A stretch of DNA of 37,152 bases. It comes from Actinomycetota bacterium. Lineage in GTDB: Bacteria; Actinomycetota; Acidimicrobiia; IMCC26256; PALSA-555. The stretch lies in contig PLJD01000114.1 in assembly GCA_003140175.1 (NCBI GenBank), positions 1 through 37,152 of the forward strand, read 5' to 3'. The notes under the pieces were generated by a model. It was given only the letters and a program-made list of their open reading frames with translations. It searched no databases and was not told the origin of the DNA. The stretch's first letter is position 1. Every line of letters begins with the position of its first letter. This document shows, piece after piece, positions 23,631-34,624 of this stretch. Both the position numbers and the translations under genes were made by a program.

Positions 23631-25055
23631 GTGGCGGCCGCTCCCTCTGCTCCCGACCCCGTCCCCTCAGAGCCGGTGATCGCGGATTCGCTGCTCGATC
23701 TGATCGGCAACACCCCGCTCGTCCGGCTGGGTCGGGTCGGCCGCGACCTGGCGTGCGACCTGGTCGCAAAGGTCGAGCTGTTCAACCCCGGCGGGAGCGT
23801 GAAGGACCGTCCCGCGTTGGCCATGATCGACGAGGCGGAGCGCCAGGGTCTGCTCGCCCCCGGGGGCACCATCGTGGAGCCCACCTCGGGCAACACCGGG
23901 GTCGGGCTCGCCATCGTGGCGGCCCAACGCGGGTACCAGTGCATCTTCGTCATGTCGGACAAGATGTCGGACGAGAAGGTCGCGCTGCTACGCGCGTACG
24001 GCGCCCAGGTCGTGGTCTGCCCGACCGCGGTGCCACCCGAGCATCCCGACTCGTACTACTCGGTCGCTGACCGTCTCACGCGCGAGACACCGAACGCCTT
24101 CCGCCCGAACCAGTACTACAACCAGGCGAACCCGGTCGAGCACGAGCGTTCAACCGGCCCCGAGCTCTGGCGTCAGACCGCAGGGCGCGTCACGCACTTC
24201 GTCGCCGGCGTCGGGACCGGCGGCACGATCACCGGCGTCGCCCGGTACCTGAAGCGGCAGAATCCCGCCGTCCAGGTCATCGCCGCGGACCCCGAGGGCT
24301 CGGTGTTCTCCGGTGGGACCGGTCGCCCCTACCTCGTCGAGGGCGTCGGCGAGGACTTCTGGCCTCCCACCTACGACCCGTCGGTCGTTGACCGAACCAT
24401 CCGCGTGTCGGACGCGGAGTCGTTCGCTGCTGCTCGACGCGTGACGCGCGAAGAAGGGCTGTTGATCGGCGGGTCGTGCGGCACGGCCGTCCACGCCGCG
24501 CTCGTGGTCGGCGCCGAGCTCGGTCCCGACGACCTGGTCGTCGTGCTGCTCCCCGATTCGGGGCGGGGGTACCTCTCCAAGATCTTCAACGACGAGTGGA
24601 TGACGAGCTTCGGCTTCCTCATCCAGGGTGGAACGACCGCGGGCGACGTGCTGGCCGCCAAGCGGGCCGGCGTCGAGGCCGTCGCTGACCTCGTCGTCAT
24701 CACCCCCGACGAGCCCGCCCGGCGCGGCTTCGCCATGATGCGAGATCTGGGGGTCAGCCAGCTCGTCGTGAGCGTGACCACCGAGCTGCCCCTCGCCGCG
24801 AAAGAGGTGTCGGGCACGCTCAGCGAGCTCGAGCTGATGGACAAGGCGTTCCGCGACGCATCCGTCCTCGACCGTCCCGTCCGGGAGCTCATGGAGCCGG
24901 CGATGCCGATGATCGGCGTCGGCGAGACGGTCAGCGACCTCGTCGAACGCCTCGAAGCCGGCACGTCGGTGCTCGTCCTCGACGGCGGCCATCCCATCGG
25001 CGTAGTCACCCGCCAGGACGTGCTCGCGTTCCTCGCCGCGCGGGCCCCGGGCTGA
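23631..25055 (+). CDS. cbs: Cystathionine beta-synthase (PLP domain plus CBS pair)
   Basis: The 474-residue protein starts at the GTG at 23631. The PLP fold carries LDLIGNTPLVRLGRV, the Schiff-base Lys58 in GGSVKDRPALA, the SGNTG pocket at about 86-90 and GTGGTITGVARYL. LLIGGSCGTAVHAAL lines the cofactor phosphate site. Residues about 345-472 form two CBS domains (MMRDLGVSQLVVS, VLVLDGGHPIGVVTRQDVLA) that may bind adenosyl ligands. The enzyme condenses serine and homocysteine to cystathionine, the first step of reverse transsulfuration. There is no haem-binding N-terminal extension as in animal enzymes. It is followed five bases later by the gamma-synthase/lyase gene. A cysteine-synthase activity is possible, but the CBS domains favour this call. 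Confidence 0.92.
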   Translation: MAAAPSAPDPVPSEPVIADSLLDLIGNTPLVRLGRVGRDLACDLVAKVELFNPGGSVKDRPALAMIDEAERQGLLAPGGTIVEPTSGNTGVGLAIVAAQRGYQCIFVMSDKMSDEKVALLRAYGAQVVVCPTAVPPEHPDSYYSVADRLTRETPNAFRPNQYYNQANPVEHERSTGPELWRQTAGRVTHFVAGVGTGGTITGVARYLKRQNPAVQVIAADPEGSVFSGGTGRPYLVEGVGEDFWPPTYDPSVVDRTIRVSDAESFAAARRVTREEGLLIGGSCGTAVHAALVVGAELGPDDLVVVLLPDSGRGYLSKIFNDEWMTSFGFLIQGGTTAGDVLAAKRAGVEAVADLVVITPDEPARRGFAMMRDLGVSQLVVSVTTELPLAAKEVSGTLSELELMDKAFRDASVLDRPVRELMEPAMPMIGVGETVSDLVERLEAGTSVLVLDGGHPIGVVTRQDVLAFLAARAPG

Positions 25056-25060
25056 ACCCG

Positions 25061-26209
25061 GTGAGCGACGGCTTCGAGACGCGCGCCATTCACGCCGGCC
25101 AAGACCCCGACCCGGTCACCGGCGCGGTCGTCACCCCGATCAGCCTCTCGACGACCTTCGCGCAGGCGGGCGTCGGCGACCACCGCGGCTACGAGTACGC
25201 CCGAACCTCCAATCCCACCCGACAGGCCCTCGAGACCTGCGTCGCGTCGCTCGAGGGGGCGCGCCACGGCTTTGCCTTCGCCAGCGGGATGGCCGCCGAG
25301 GACACGGTGCTGCGGGCCCTCACCGGGCCCGACACGAATGTCCTGCTGCCCCTCGACGCGTACGGCGGAACGTTCCGCCTCGTCGCCCGCGTGCTCGCCG
25401 ACACCGGCGGGCTGCACTGGAGCGCCGGGGACCTCACCTCCCCGGCCACGCTCGGCGACGCCTGGCGCGACGAGACCGCGGTGGTGTGGCTCGAGACGCC
25501 CACCAACCCGCTCCTGTCGTGCATCGACATCGCCGCGATCGCCGCGGTCGCGCACGAGCGGGGTGCCAAGGTCGTCGTCGACAACACGTTCGCGACCCCG
25601 TACCTCCAGCGGCCGCTCGAGTTCGGTGCCGATGTCGTCGTGCACTCGACCACGAAGTACATCGGCGGCCACTCCGACGTGGTCGGCGGGTTCGTCGCCG
25701 TCGCCGACGACGAGCTGGCCGAGCGCGTCCGGTTCCTCCAGAACGCGGTCGGCGCCGTGCCGTCACCGTTCGACTGCTACCTCATCCTGCGGGGCGTCAA
25801 GACCCTCGCGGTGCGGATGGACCGGCACTGCCACAGCGCCCGGGCGGTCGCCGCGCTCCTCCACGAGCATCCGGCCGTGGCGCGCGTCCTGTACCCGGGG
25901 CTCGCGGCCCATCCGGGGCACGACGCGGCGCGACGCCAGATGCGCGACTTCGGCGGCATGGTGAGCTTCCTCGCCCGCGGCGGAGAAGAGGCCGCGCTCG
26001 CGATGGTGAGTGCGACGCGACTCTTCACGCTCGGCGAGTCACTCGGGGCGGTCGAGAGCCTGATCGAGCACCCGGCCCGCATGACGCACGCCTCGGTTGC
26101 GGGCTCGCCGCTGGCGGTCGACCCGGCACTGGTGCGGCTCTCGGTCGGGCTCGAGACCCTCGACGACCTGCTCGAGGATCTCCGTGCCGCCCTGGACCAG
26201 GGGGCCTGA
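25061..26209 (+). CDS. Cystathionine gamma-synthase/gamma-lyase (Cys/Met metabolism PLP enzyme)
   Basis: This is a 382-residue protein with a GTG start at 25061. It has the Cys/Met metabolism PLP family motifs: FETRAIHAGQDPDPVTGAV, YEYARTSNPTRQALE, ETPTNPLL and the cofactor lysine at 199 in STTKYIGGHSDVVGG. The C-terminal domain includes AESLIEHPARMTH-like sequence (SLIEHPARMTHAS) and RLSVGLET. It either makes cystathionine from O-acyl-homoserine or splits it to cysteine. Being transcribed directly behind a cystathionine beta-synthase favours the lyase role (reverse transsulfuration), as in mycobacterial cysM2-metB clusters; sequence alone does not separate the two. The short gap indicates one operon. 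Confidence 0.9.
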   Translation: MSDGFETRAIHAGQDPDPVTGAVVTPISLSTTFAQAGVGDHRGYEYARTSNPTRQALETCVASLEGARHGFAFASGMAAEDTVLRALTGPDTNVLLPLDAYGGTFRLVARVLADTGGLHWSAGDLTSPATLGDAWRDETAVVWLETPTNPLLSCIDIAAIAAVAHERGAKVVVDNTFATPYLQRPLEFGADVVVHSTTKYIGGHSDVVGGFVAVADDELAERVRFLQNAVGAVPSPFDCYLILRGVKTLAVRMDRHCHSARAVAALLHEHPAVARVLYPGLAAHPGHDAARRQMRDFGGMVSFLARGGEEAALAMVSATRLFTLGESLGAVESLIEHPARMTHASVAGSPLAVDPALVRLSVGLETLDDLLEDLRAALDQGA

Positions 26210-26224
26210 GGCCCGATTCGAGCG

Positions 26225-26989
26225 TCAGGCGTGCTGGCCGGTGAGGCGGCGCTGCTTGAACTGGGCCTTGATGAAGTCGCGATTCATGAGGGCGATGAAG
26301 TCGATCGAGATGTCCTTCGGGCACGCGACCTCGCACTCCCCGTGCAGCGTGCACGAGCCGAACCAGCGCTCCATCTCGGTGACCATGTTGACGACCCGCT
26401 CCCAGCGTTCGGGCTGACCCTGGGGGAGCAGGTTCAGGTGCTGAACCTTGGCGGCGGTGAAGAGCTGGGCGGCGCCGTTCGGGCAGGCCGCCACGCATGC
26501 GCCGCATCCGATGCACGCCGCCGCGTCCATCGCGGTGTCGCTCACGGCCTTGGGGACGAGGATCAGGTTGCCGTCCGGGGCGCTGCCCGTCGGTGCGCTG
26601 ATGTAGCCGCCGGCCTCGATGATCCGATCGAACGCGGTCCGGTCGACGCAGAGGTCTTTGATGATCGGAAACGCGGCGGCGCGCCAGGGCTCCACCGTGA
26701 TGTGTGCCCCATCCTGGAACTTGCGCATGTGCAGCTGGCAGGTTGCGGTCCCGCGCTCGGGGCCGTGGGCTCGACCGTTGATCATCATCGAGCATGATCC
26801 GCAGATTCCCTCGCGGCAGTCGTGGTCGAACGCGATGGGTTCCTTGCCGTCGGCGATGAGCGCCTCGTTGAGGATGTCGAACAGCTCGAGGAAGGACATG
26901 TCGGGGCTCACGTCGTCGACATGATGGGTCTCGAAACCGCCCCGTGCGTTGGGGCCGGACTGGCGCCACACCGTGAGGGTGATCTTCAC
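26225..26989 (-). CDS. sdhB: Succinate dehydrogenase/fumarate reductase iron-sulfur subunit
   Basis: The 254-residue protein carries all three iron-sulfur clusters. The [2Fe-2S] set is in [15 protein letters not shown] with a later Cys in GTATCQ; the [4Fe-4S] motif is [12 protein letters not shown]; and the [3Fe-4S] region is [18 protein letters not shown]. It passes electrons from the SdhA flavin to the quinone site. The gene is last in the sdhCAB operon, starting 18 bases after sdhA, and the start at 26989 gives MKITLTVW, typical for this clade. It converges on the gamma-synthase gene with a 15-base gap. The subunit is complete. Confidence 0.95.
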   Translation of the reverse strand: MKITLTVWRQSGPNARGGFETHHVDDVSPDMSFLELFDILNEALIADGKEPIAFDHDCREGICGSCSMMINGRAHGPERGTATCQLHMRKFQDGAHITVEPWRAAAFPIIKDLCVDRTAFDRIIEAGGYISAPTGSAPDGNLILVPKAVSDTAMDAAACIGCGACVAACPNGAAQLFTAAKVQHLNLLPQGQPERWERVVNMVTEMERWFGSCTLHGECEVACPKDISIDFIALMNRDFIKAQFKQRRLTGQHA

Positions 26990-27007
26990 CGTGGATCCTG
27001 TCCCGGC

Positions 27008-28929
<1,922 letters not shown>

Positions 28930-28933
<4 letters not shown>

Positions 28934-29721
28934 CGGGACACCACCCCGGTCGTGATCAGCAGCGGCATGCTCACGTTGCCGACCATGATCAGCCCCGCAA
29001 AGCCCGTCGCGAAGTATCGCTTCCACCGGTTGTAGCGGGGGTTGTTCACGCCCAGGCTCTGGAACATCGACCACGCGCCGTGGAAGATGTGGAACGCGAG
29101 CGCGATGTTGGCGATGATGTAGAAGATCGCGACCGGCACGCGCTGAAAGCTGTAGAAGAGGTTGTCGTACGGGTCGCCGCGCACGAAGTGGGGGTTCGCT
29201 ACGCCCCAGGTCAGGTCGGCCAGGTGGAAGATGACGAAGAGGGCGACGATGATGCCCGTCCACCGCATGGTGCGCGAGGCGTAGTTGGCCGACGCGTAGT
29301 CCCGCTTGGATTGGTAGCGCTCCGGTCGGGCCCGCCGGTTCATCCGGGTCAGCTGCACGGCGGCGACAATGTGGATGACGAACGCAGCGGTCAGGCCCGT
29401 GCGCAGGCCCCAGAGCAGGACGGTGCGGGGCAGTGCCGGCTCCCCAAGCGTGCGGAGCCACGCGGCGTACGTGTTGATCTCGTTCTTGCCGAGGAAGACC
29501 TTGAGGTTGCCGATCATGTGGGCGAGCACGTAGGTCAACAGCACGATGCCGCTCACCGCCATGGCCCACTTCTTGCCGATCGCGGAGCGCCAGAACTGGA
29601 GGGGGAACGGGACCTGGCGCTGGCCGGGGACCGGGGCGCCGGTCGAGCGCAGCAGCCGGTCCGCAGCGTCGGCGTCCTCGTTCTGGTCCTCGGTTGAGGG
29701 GACGCCGTCGAGCCTGGTCAT
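28930..29721 (-). CDS. sdhC: Succinate dehydrogenase cytochrome b558 membrane subunit
   Basis: The start is the ATG at 29721, after GGAGGAG, giving 263 residues. A hydrophilic N-terminus of about 50 residues is followed by five membrane helices: [80 protein letters not shown] and [13 protein letters not shown]. Histidines in helices 1, 2, 3 and 4 ([25 protein letters not shown]) fit binding of two haems b. This is the TIGR02046 (b558) family, a single fused anchor, so no sdhD gene is needed. It is first in the sdhCAB operon and coupled to sdhA by a four-base overlap. Confidence 0.92.
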
Positions 29722-30050
29722 GGTCTCCTCCGTGCTCGGCCCGACGCTAGCCCCGCGGGTAGATCGCAGGCCGACTCCGGGCTGACCCGGCCGACCGGGG
29801 TGTCGCTGAGTCGTGGCGCACCGGTCGGCTCCGGTGTGCTCGACGCGGGGCCATGCCCGACACGGGGTCGGCGGGCGCGCCGTGGTGCCGCCTCGTGGCG
29901 CGTCCGAGCGCGCCGGCGATCCGCGCCGCATGGGGCCGTGTCGGCGTGCGCTCGCATGGCGCGACTTAGCGCCGTGTTGGCCGAAAAGACCCGAAGACCC
30001 CGCTGGTACGCTGCCGCGCACCCCCACGTCCCCGTCGTCAGAGGCTTCAC
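29722..30050. promoter_or_regulatory. Divergent intergenic region between sdhC and the AAA ATPase gene
   Basis: No gene is supported in these 329 bases; the small open frames show no recognisable protein. GGAGGAG lies just before sdhC on the minus strand. On the plus strand TACGCT at 30007-30012 is a plausible -10 box, which would give a leader of about 30 bases, and AGAGG at 30039-30043 precedes the ATG at 30051. Confidence 0.35.
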
Positions 30051-31451
30051 ATGACCCGGCCCGGCACCCTCGGTGAGCTTCGATCGAGCGGCTGGTTGTC
30101 GCGGCCCGTCAAGCACGAGGTCCGCGACAACGTGATCCGTCGCATCGCGGACGGCAAGCCGATCGTTGATGGTGTCGTCGGGTACGACAACACCGTCTTG
30201 CCCCAGCTCGAGAACGCGTTCCTCGCCGCGCACGACGTGATCCTGCTCGGCGAACGGGGCCAAGCCAAGACGCGCATGATCCGCTCGCTCGTGGAGCTGC
30301 TCGACGAGTGGATGCCGGTCGTCGCGGGCAGCGAGATCAACGACGACCCGTACAGCCCGGTGTCCCACCACGCCCGGGTGCTCGTCGCCGAGCGCGGCGA
30401 CGAGACGCCGATCGAGTGGGTGCACCGCTCGCGTCGGTTCGGCGAGAAGCTGGCGACCCCGGACACGTCGATCGCTGACCTCATCGGCGAAGTGGACCCC
30501 ATCAAGGTCGCGGAAGGCCGCTACCTCTCCGACGAGCTCACGATTCACTACGGGCTCGTGCCGCGCACGAACCGGGGGATCTTTTCCATCAACGAGCTCC
30601 CCGACCTCGCGGAGCGGATCCAGGTCGGTTTGCTGAACGTCCTCGAGGAACGCGACGTGCAGATCCGCGGCTACAAGATCCGCCTCCCACTCGATCTCAT
30701 GCTGGTGGCCTCGGCGAACCCCGAGGACTACACGAACCGGGGCCGGATCATCACGCCGCTGAAGGACCGCTTCGGGGCCCAGATCCGAACCCATTACCCC
30801 CTCGACGTCGAGATCGAGATGGACGTCGTCGAGCAGGAGGCAACCCCGGTGCAGGCCGACGGCCTCGCCGTCTCGGTGCCCCCGTTCATGACCGAGATCG
30901 TGGCCGAGATCAGCCAGCAGGCCCGCCGCTCACCCCACGTCAACCAGCACTCCGGTGTTTCGGTGCGCCTCTCGATCACGAACTACGAGACCCTGGTCGC
31001 CAACGCGACGCGGCGGGCCTTGCGGGGCGGGGAGCACGAGGTCGTCCCCCGGGTCTCGGACCTCGAGGCGCTCGTGTCGAGCACCGCCGGCAAGCTCGAG
31101 TTCGACACCGTCGAGGACGGCCGCGAGGAGCAGGTCCTCGACCGGATCGTGAAGTCGGCCACCCTCGACACGTTCCGGGCCCGCTGTCGCCCCGAGCAGC
31201 TCACCGAGGTCGTCGCCGCCTTCGAGAACGGTCTGGTGGTCAACACCGGCGCCGACATCGGATCGGCCGAGTACGCCAACCTGTTGCCTCAGCTGCCCGG
31301 GCTGCGCGACACCCTGACTGAGCTCGAGGTGGGGGAGACGCCCGCCGCCGTCGCGTCCGCGCTGGAGTTCGTCCTCGAAGGCCTGCATCTCTCCAAGCGG
31401 CTGAACAAGGACGCGGTCGGCGCTCGGGCCACGTACCGCGGCCGCGGCTGA
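30051..31451 (+). CDS. AAA+ ATPase of the MoxR/magnesium-chelatase (ChlI/BchI-like) type
   Basis: The 466-residue protein has a Walker A motif GERGQAKTRMI (about 68-78), Walker B region GIFSINELPDLAERIQ with its catalytic Glu (about 178-187), and sensor-1-like ASANPEDYTNRGRIITPLKD. The helical lid follows, and the C-terminal third carries VVNTGADIGSAEYANLL. Annotation often says magnesium chelatase, but no chlorophyll or cobalamin context is present; the closest known arrangement is mycobacterial Rv0958 with a downstream VWA protein (Rv0959). Such pairs act as chaperones for metal or complex insertion or membrane maturation. A lipoprotein gene on the other strand lies between this gene and its VWA partner. 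Confidence 0.85.
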   Translation: MTRPGTLGELRSSGWLSRPVKHEVRDNVIRRIADGKPIVDGVVGYDNTVLPQLENAFLAAHDVILLGERGQAKTRMIRSLVELLDEWMPVVAGSEINDDPYSPVSHHARVLVAERGDETPIEWVHRSRRFGEKLATPDTSIADLIGEVDPIKVAEGRYLSDELTIHYGLVPRTNRGIFSINELPDLAERIQVGLLNVLEERDVQIRGYKIRLPLDLMLVASANPEDYTNRGRIITPLKDRFGAQIRTHYPLDVEIEMDVVEQEATPVQADGLAVSVPPFMTEIVAEISQQARRSPHVNQHSGVSVRLSITNYETLVANATRRALRGGEHEVVPRVSDLEALVSSTAGKLEFDTVEDGREEQVLDRIVKSATLDTFRARCRPEQLTEVVAAFENGLVVNTGADIGSAEYANLLPQLPGLRDTLTELEVGETPAAVASALEFVLEGLHLSKRLNKDAVGARATYRGRG

Positions 31452-31464
31452 GGAGTCGTCCGCC

Positions 31465-31839
31465 CTAGTCGGGCGGTACGTTGAAGAGGCCGCACTTGTT
31501 CGACGCGTAGCGGTTGACGTTGTTGACCGCCCGCTCGACGGCGGGGTTGTCGCGCAGATGCGGGTCCGTGCCGACCTTCCGGAGCGAGGTCAGGAACGTT
31601 TGCGCGTCGGCTCGTACCGAGGAGGGCGCGTTCGCGGCCATCTGCTCGACGATCGAGATCTGCTTCGCGACGTTGATCTTGCCGACCGTCTGCTCATGAT
31701 CGAGCTCGCCCTCGTAGCGGTTCGCCGCATCGCAGAACGCCTTCGGGGGCGCCGCCTTCGACGCGCTGCTGCAACCCGCGGCGAGGAGCGCCAACGCGAC
31801 CAGGGCGACACCGACCCAGCGAGACGACACGGGCGCCAT
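31465..31839 (-). CDS. Small lipoprotein of unknown function
   Basis: A 124-residue protein begins with a lipoprotein signal: a short polar start, the hydrophobic core WVGVALVALALLAAGCSS, and a lipobox LAAGC placing the lipidated Cys at about 23. The mature part, with SKAAPPKAFCDAANRYEGEL and YASNKCGLFNVPPD, is about 100 residues long with two further cysteines that may pair. It is probably a helical domain anchored outside the membrane. I do not recognise the family. Its ATG at 31839 faces the VWA gene and its stop lies 13 bases from the AAA gene stop, so it splits that pair without sharing its strand. Confidence 0.75.
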   Translation of the reverse strand: MAPVSSRWVGVALVALALLAAGCSSASKAAPPKAFCDAANRYEGELDHEQTVGKINVAKQISIVEQMAANAPSSVRADAQTFLTSLRKVGTDPHLRDNPAVERAVNNVNRYASNKCGLFNVPPD

Positions 31840-31942
31840 TGTGGCCCCCGCCTCCCGGCGGGCAGGGATCGGTGCGCGAGAAGCCCTGGCTCGCCCGGGG
31901 GCGGCGATCCCGCCCCCGCGGCTGGGCGGCCGGGTGAGGCGA

Positions 31943-31954
31943 TACGGTGGCGCG
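31943..31954 (+). promoter_or_regulatory. Candidate leaderless promoter of the VWA gene
   Basis: TACGGT at 31943-31948 is followed by exactly six bases and then the GTG at 31955, the same spacing as upstream of the cystathionine beta-synthase gene. No ribosome site precedes the GTG, which supports a leaderless transcript and this start. Confidence 0.5.
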
Positions 31955-33976
31955 GTGTTCGGTCGTCACCGGGTTCGCGAAGCGCGCGGGTTTCGCTATT
32001 CGGCGTGGGACGGCACGCAAAAGGGCTTTGACCTCGATGCGGACGCTCTCCTCGACGAGATGACCGACGACCTCCTGTACCACGGGGACCTGCACGCCTC
32101 AATGCGCCGCTTGCTCCAGCAGGGCATGAAGGACCGCAACGGCGAAGACCTGATGGGTCTGCGGGAGATGATCAAGAAGCTGCGCGACCAGCGCCGCGAG
32201 ATGCTCGACCGCTACGACCTCGGTGGTGTCTACGAAGACATTGCCGAACAGCTGCGCGAGATCGTCGATCAAGAGCGCGAAGGAATCGAGCGGCGGGTCG
32301 ACGAGGCCCGCCAATCGGGCGACCAGCGCCGCCAGGAGATCGTCGACGAGGTCGCGCAGCAGCGCCGTGAGCAGCTCGACTCGCTCCCGCCGGACCTGGC
32401 CGGCAAGGTCAACGAGCTCCAGGCCCACGACTGGATGGACGACGGTGCCCGGCAGCGCTTCGAAGAGCTGATGGACACGCTGCGTGAGCAGCTGATGCAG
32501 AGCTACTTCAACCAGATGTCCGAGGGCATGCAGAACCTCTCTCCTGAGCGCATGGCGCGCATGAAGGACATGCTGAACGAGCTCAACCAGATGCTCGAGC
32601 AGCGCGAACGGGGCGAGCAGCCCGACTTCGACGGGTTCATGTCCCGCTTTGGTGATTTCTTCCCCGGCAATCCCAAGAATCTCGACGAGCTGCTCGAGCA
32701 GATGGCCCAGTCCATGGCCCAGATGCAGCAGCTGTTGAACTCGATGACGCCCGAGCAGCGGGCCCAGCTCCAGTCGCTCTCCGAATCGCTGCTCGAGGAC
32801 ATGGACTTGCGCTGGCAGGTCGACCAGCTGTCCCGCAATCTGCAGGCGGCGTTCCCCAACATGGGCTGGGAGCGCTCCCAGCAGTTCCGGGGCAACGACC
32901 CGCTCTCGATGGGCCAGATGCCCGGCCTCCTCGACGCCCTCGGCGACATGGACGACCTCGAGCACCTGCTCCGCCAGGCCACCCAGCCCGGCGAGCTGGC
33001 CGAGGTCGACCTCGATCGAGCCCGGGAGCTTCTCGGTGACGACGCGGCCCGGTCCCTCGAGCGGCTCGCCGAGCTGGCCCGCATGCTCGAAGAGGCGGGT
33101 CTCATCGAGCAGCGCGAGGGCCGACTCGAGCTCACGCCGCGGGGCATCCGGGCCATCGGCCAAAAGGCCCTCGGTGACCTGTTCCGCAAGCTCATGAAGG
33201 ACCGCGCCGGCAAGCACGAGGTCGAGCGCACCGGCGCCGGCCAGGACCCCGCCTACGAGCACAAGCCCTACGAGTGGGGCGACCCGTTCCATCTCAACGT
33301 CGAGGAGACGGTCAAGAACGCCATCTGGCGACAAGGGTCGGGGACGCCGGTGCGCTTGGCGCCCGAGGACTTCGAGGTGGAGCGCACCGAGCTGACGACC
33401 CGCAGCGCCACCGTGCTGCTCCTCGACGTGTCGCTCAGCATGCCGATGCGCGACAACTTCTTGTCGGCCAAGAAGGTCGCGATGGCGCTCCACGCGCTCA
33501 TCACCAGCCAGTTCCCCCGCGACTACTTCGGCCTGGTCAGCTTCGGGCGCGTCGCCCGCGAGGTCGCACCCGAGCGTCTCCCCGAGATGAGCTGGGACTT
33601 CGAGTGGGGCACGAACATGCAGCACGCGCTGCTGCTCGCCCGGCGGATGCTCAGCCGCCAGATCGGCACGAAGCAGGTGATCATGGTCACCGACGGCGAG
33701 CCCACCGCCCACATCGAGGGCGGCGAGGCGTACTTCCAGTACCCGCCCTCTCCGGTCACCATCGAGGAGACACTCAAAGAGGTCATGCGCTGCACGCGCG
33801 ATGGGATCCGGATCAACACGTTCATGCTCGACGAGACCTTCTATCTGCGCAGCTTCGTCGAGCGGATGATGAAGGTGAACAAGGGTCGGGCGTTCTTCAC
33901 CACGCCCGACTCGCTCGGCGACTACGTCCTCGTCGACTTCCTCGAGCAGCGACGCCAGCAGCGACGCGCCAGCTGA
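31955..33976 (+). CDS. VWA domain protein (partner of the AAA ATPase)
   Basis: From the GTG at 31955 the protein has 673 residues; the 38 codons upstream are open but include the promoter. The N-terminal 450 residues are highly charged and rich in Gln, Glu and Arg, with long helices (RQRFEELMDTLREQLMQSYF and repeated Met/Gln stretches) that likely make coiled coils. The C-terminal VWA domain has the metal site DVSLSM in ATVLLLDVSLSMPM, the Thr of GTNMQHAL and Asp of VTDGEPTAH, so all MIDAS positions look intact. This matches the large VWA proteins encoded beside MoxR/ChlI-like ATPases in mycobacteria (Rv0959-like). The ATPase probably remodels this protein or its target. Confidence 0.85.
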   Translation: MFGRHRVREARGFRYSAWDGTQKGFDLDADALLDEMTDDLLYHGDLHASMRRLLQQGMKDRNGEDLMGLREMIKKLRDQRREMLDRYDLGGVYEDIAEQLREIVDQEREGIERRVDEARQSGDQRRQEIVDEVAQQRREQLDSLPPDLAGKVNELQAHDWMDDGARQRFEELMDTLREQLMQSYFNQMSEGMQNLSPERMARMKDMLNELNQMLEQRERGEQPDFDGFMSRFGDFFPGNPKNLDELLEQMAQSMAQMQQLLNSMTPEQRAQLQSLSESLLEDMDLRWQVDQLSRNLQAAFPNMGWERSQQFRGNDPLSMGQMPGLLDALGDMDDLEHLLRQATQPGELAEVDLDRARELLGDDAARSLERLAELARMLEEAGLIEQREGRLELTPRGIRAIGQKALGDLFRKLMKDRAGKHEVERTGAGQDPAYEHKPYEWGDPFHLNVEETVKNAIWRQGSGTPVRLAPEDFEVERTELTTRSATVLLLDVSLSMPMRDNFLSAKKVAMALHALITSQFPRDYFGLVSFGRVAREVAPERLPEMSWDFEWGTNMQHALLLARRMLSRQIGTKQVIMVTDGEPTAHIEGGEAYFQYPPSPVTIEETLKEVMRCTRDGIRINTFMLDETFYLRSFVERMMKVNKGRAFFTTPDSLGDYVLVDFLEQRRQQRRAS

Positions 33977-33983
33977 CGAATCG

Positions 33984-34475
33984 TCACAGACGCGCCGCGT
34001 AGGCGGTCCGGGTGCCTTCGTCGAAGCAGACGAAGCGGACCAGCTCGACGGCGCTCGGCATCGCTCGAACGGTGGCGACCGCGACGTCGGTGGCCGCCGC
34101 CAGCGGGTACCCGAAAATCCCGGTGCTGATCGCCGGGAAGGCGACCGAGCGGACGCCGAGGCCGTCGGCGACCTCGAGGGACCGTCGGTAGGCCGACGCC
34201 AGCCGCTCCGGTTCGCCCCGGTCGCCACCGGCCCAGACCGGTCCGACGGTGTGGATGATCCAGGCGGCAGGGAGGGCGAAGCCGGGGGTGGCCTTGGCGT
34301 CGCCGGTGGCGCAGCCGCCGAGCGCGGCGCAGGCCTCCTCGAGGCCGGGCCCCGCCGCCCGGAAGATCGCACCGCAGACCCCGCCGCCGGGGGCGAGTCC
34401 CGAGTTCGCGGCGTTGACGATCGCGTCGAGCGTCTCGGTCGTGATGTCGCCTCGGACCGCCTCGAGCCGTGTCAC
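33984..34475 (-). CDS. Macrodomain protein (ADP-ribose/O-acetyl-ADP-ribose hydrolase type)
   Basis: The 163-residue protein begins at the GTG at 34475. It has the macrodomain signature: VRGDITTETLDAIVNAANSG, then GGGVCGAIFRAAGPGLEEAC, ATPGFALPAAWIIHTVGPVW, and AFPAISTGIFGYPL. Bacterial macrodomains remove ADP-ribose from proteins or nucleic acids, or deacetylate O-acetyl-ADP-ribose. A Rossmann-like mixed fold of this size is complete. It lies seven bases from the stop of the convergent VWA gene. There is no strong ribosome site; a TAGATT box nearby could give a leaderless mRNA. A link to toxins such as DarT is not supported because no partner is adjacent. Confidence 0.9.
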   Translation of the reverse strand: MTRLEAVRGDITTETLDAIVNAANSGLAPGGGVCGAIFRAAGPGLEEACAALGGCATGDAKATPGFALPAAWIIHTVGPVWAGGDRGEPERLASAYRRSLEVADGLGVRSVAFPAISTGIFGYPLAAATDVAVATVRAMPSAVELVRFVCFDEGTRTAYAARL

Positions 34476-34587
34476 CGCCCAAATCTAGGCAGAAATCCCG
34501 CGCCAAACTGGACGAAACCCGACAAAAGCCACGGGGCGTGGAAAGTTCCGCTTGCGTCACTGCCCCGGCGCCATTCAGAGTATCACT

Positions 34588-34601
34588 GATGGAATTCCAT
34601 C
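34588..34601. promoter_or_regulatory. Perfect 14-bp palindrome, candidate operator
   Basis: GATGGAATTCCATC reads the same on both strands and lies 24 bases before the truncated whiB start. It is AT-rich for its surroundings, as many repressor sites are. No binding protein can be named. Confidence 0.35.
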
Positions 34602-34624
34602 GATGTGATTTCGAGGGGATGCCG

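Noticed and set aside
29800..30076. Small plus-strand frames before the AAA gene
   Set aside because: They lack ribosome sites and have arginine/alanine-rich composition typical of random GC-rich frames.
32099..34372. Very long open frame (757 codons) on the minus strand across the VWA gene
   Set aside because: It is the antisense of a clear VWA protein; the product has low complexity (Leu, Val, Glu repeats) caused by GC-rich codon shadows.
33984..34475. Macrodomain as the antitoxin DarG
   Set aside because: DarG is larger with a C-terminal domain and is encoded next to DarT; neither is here.
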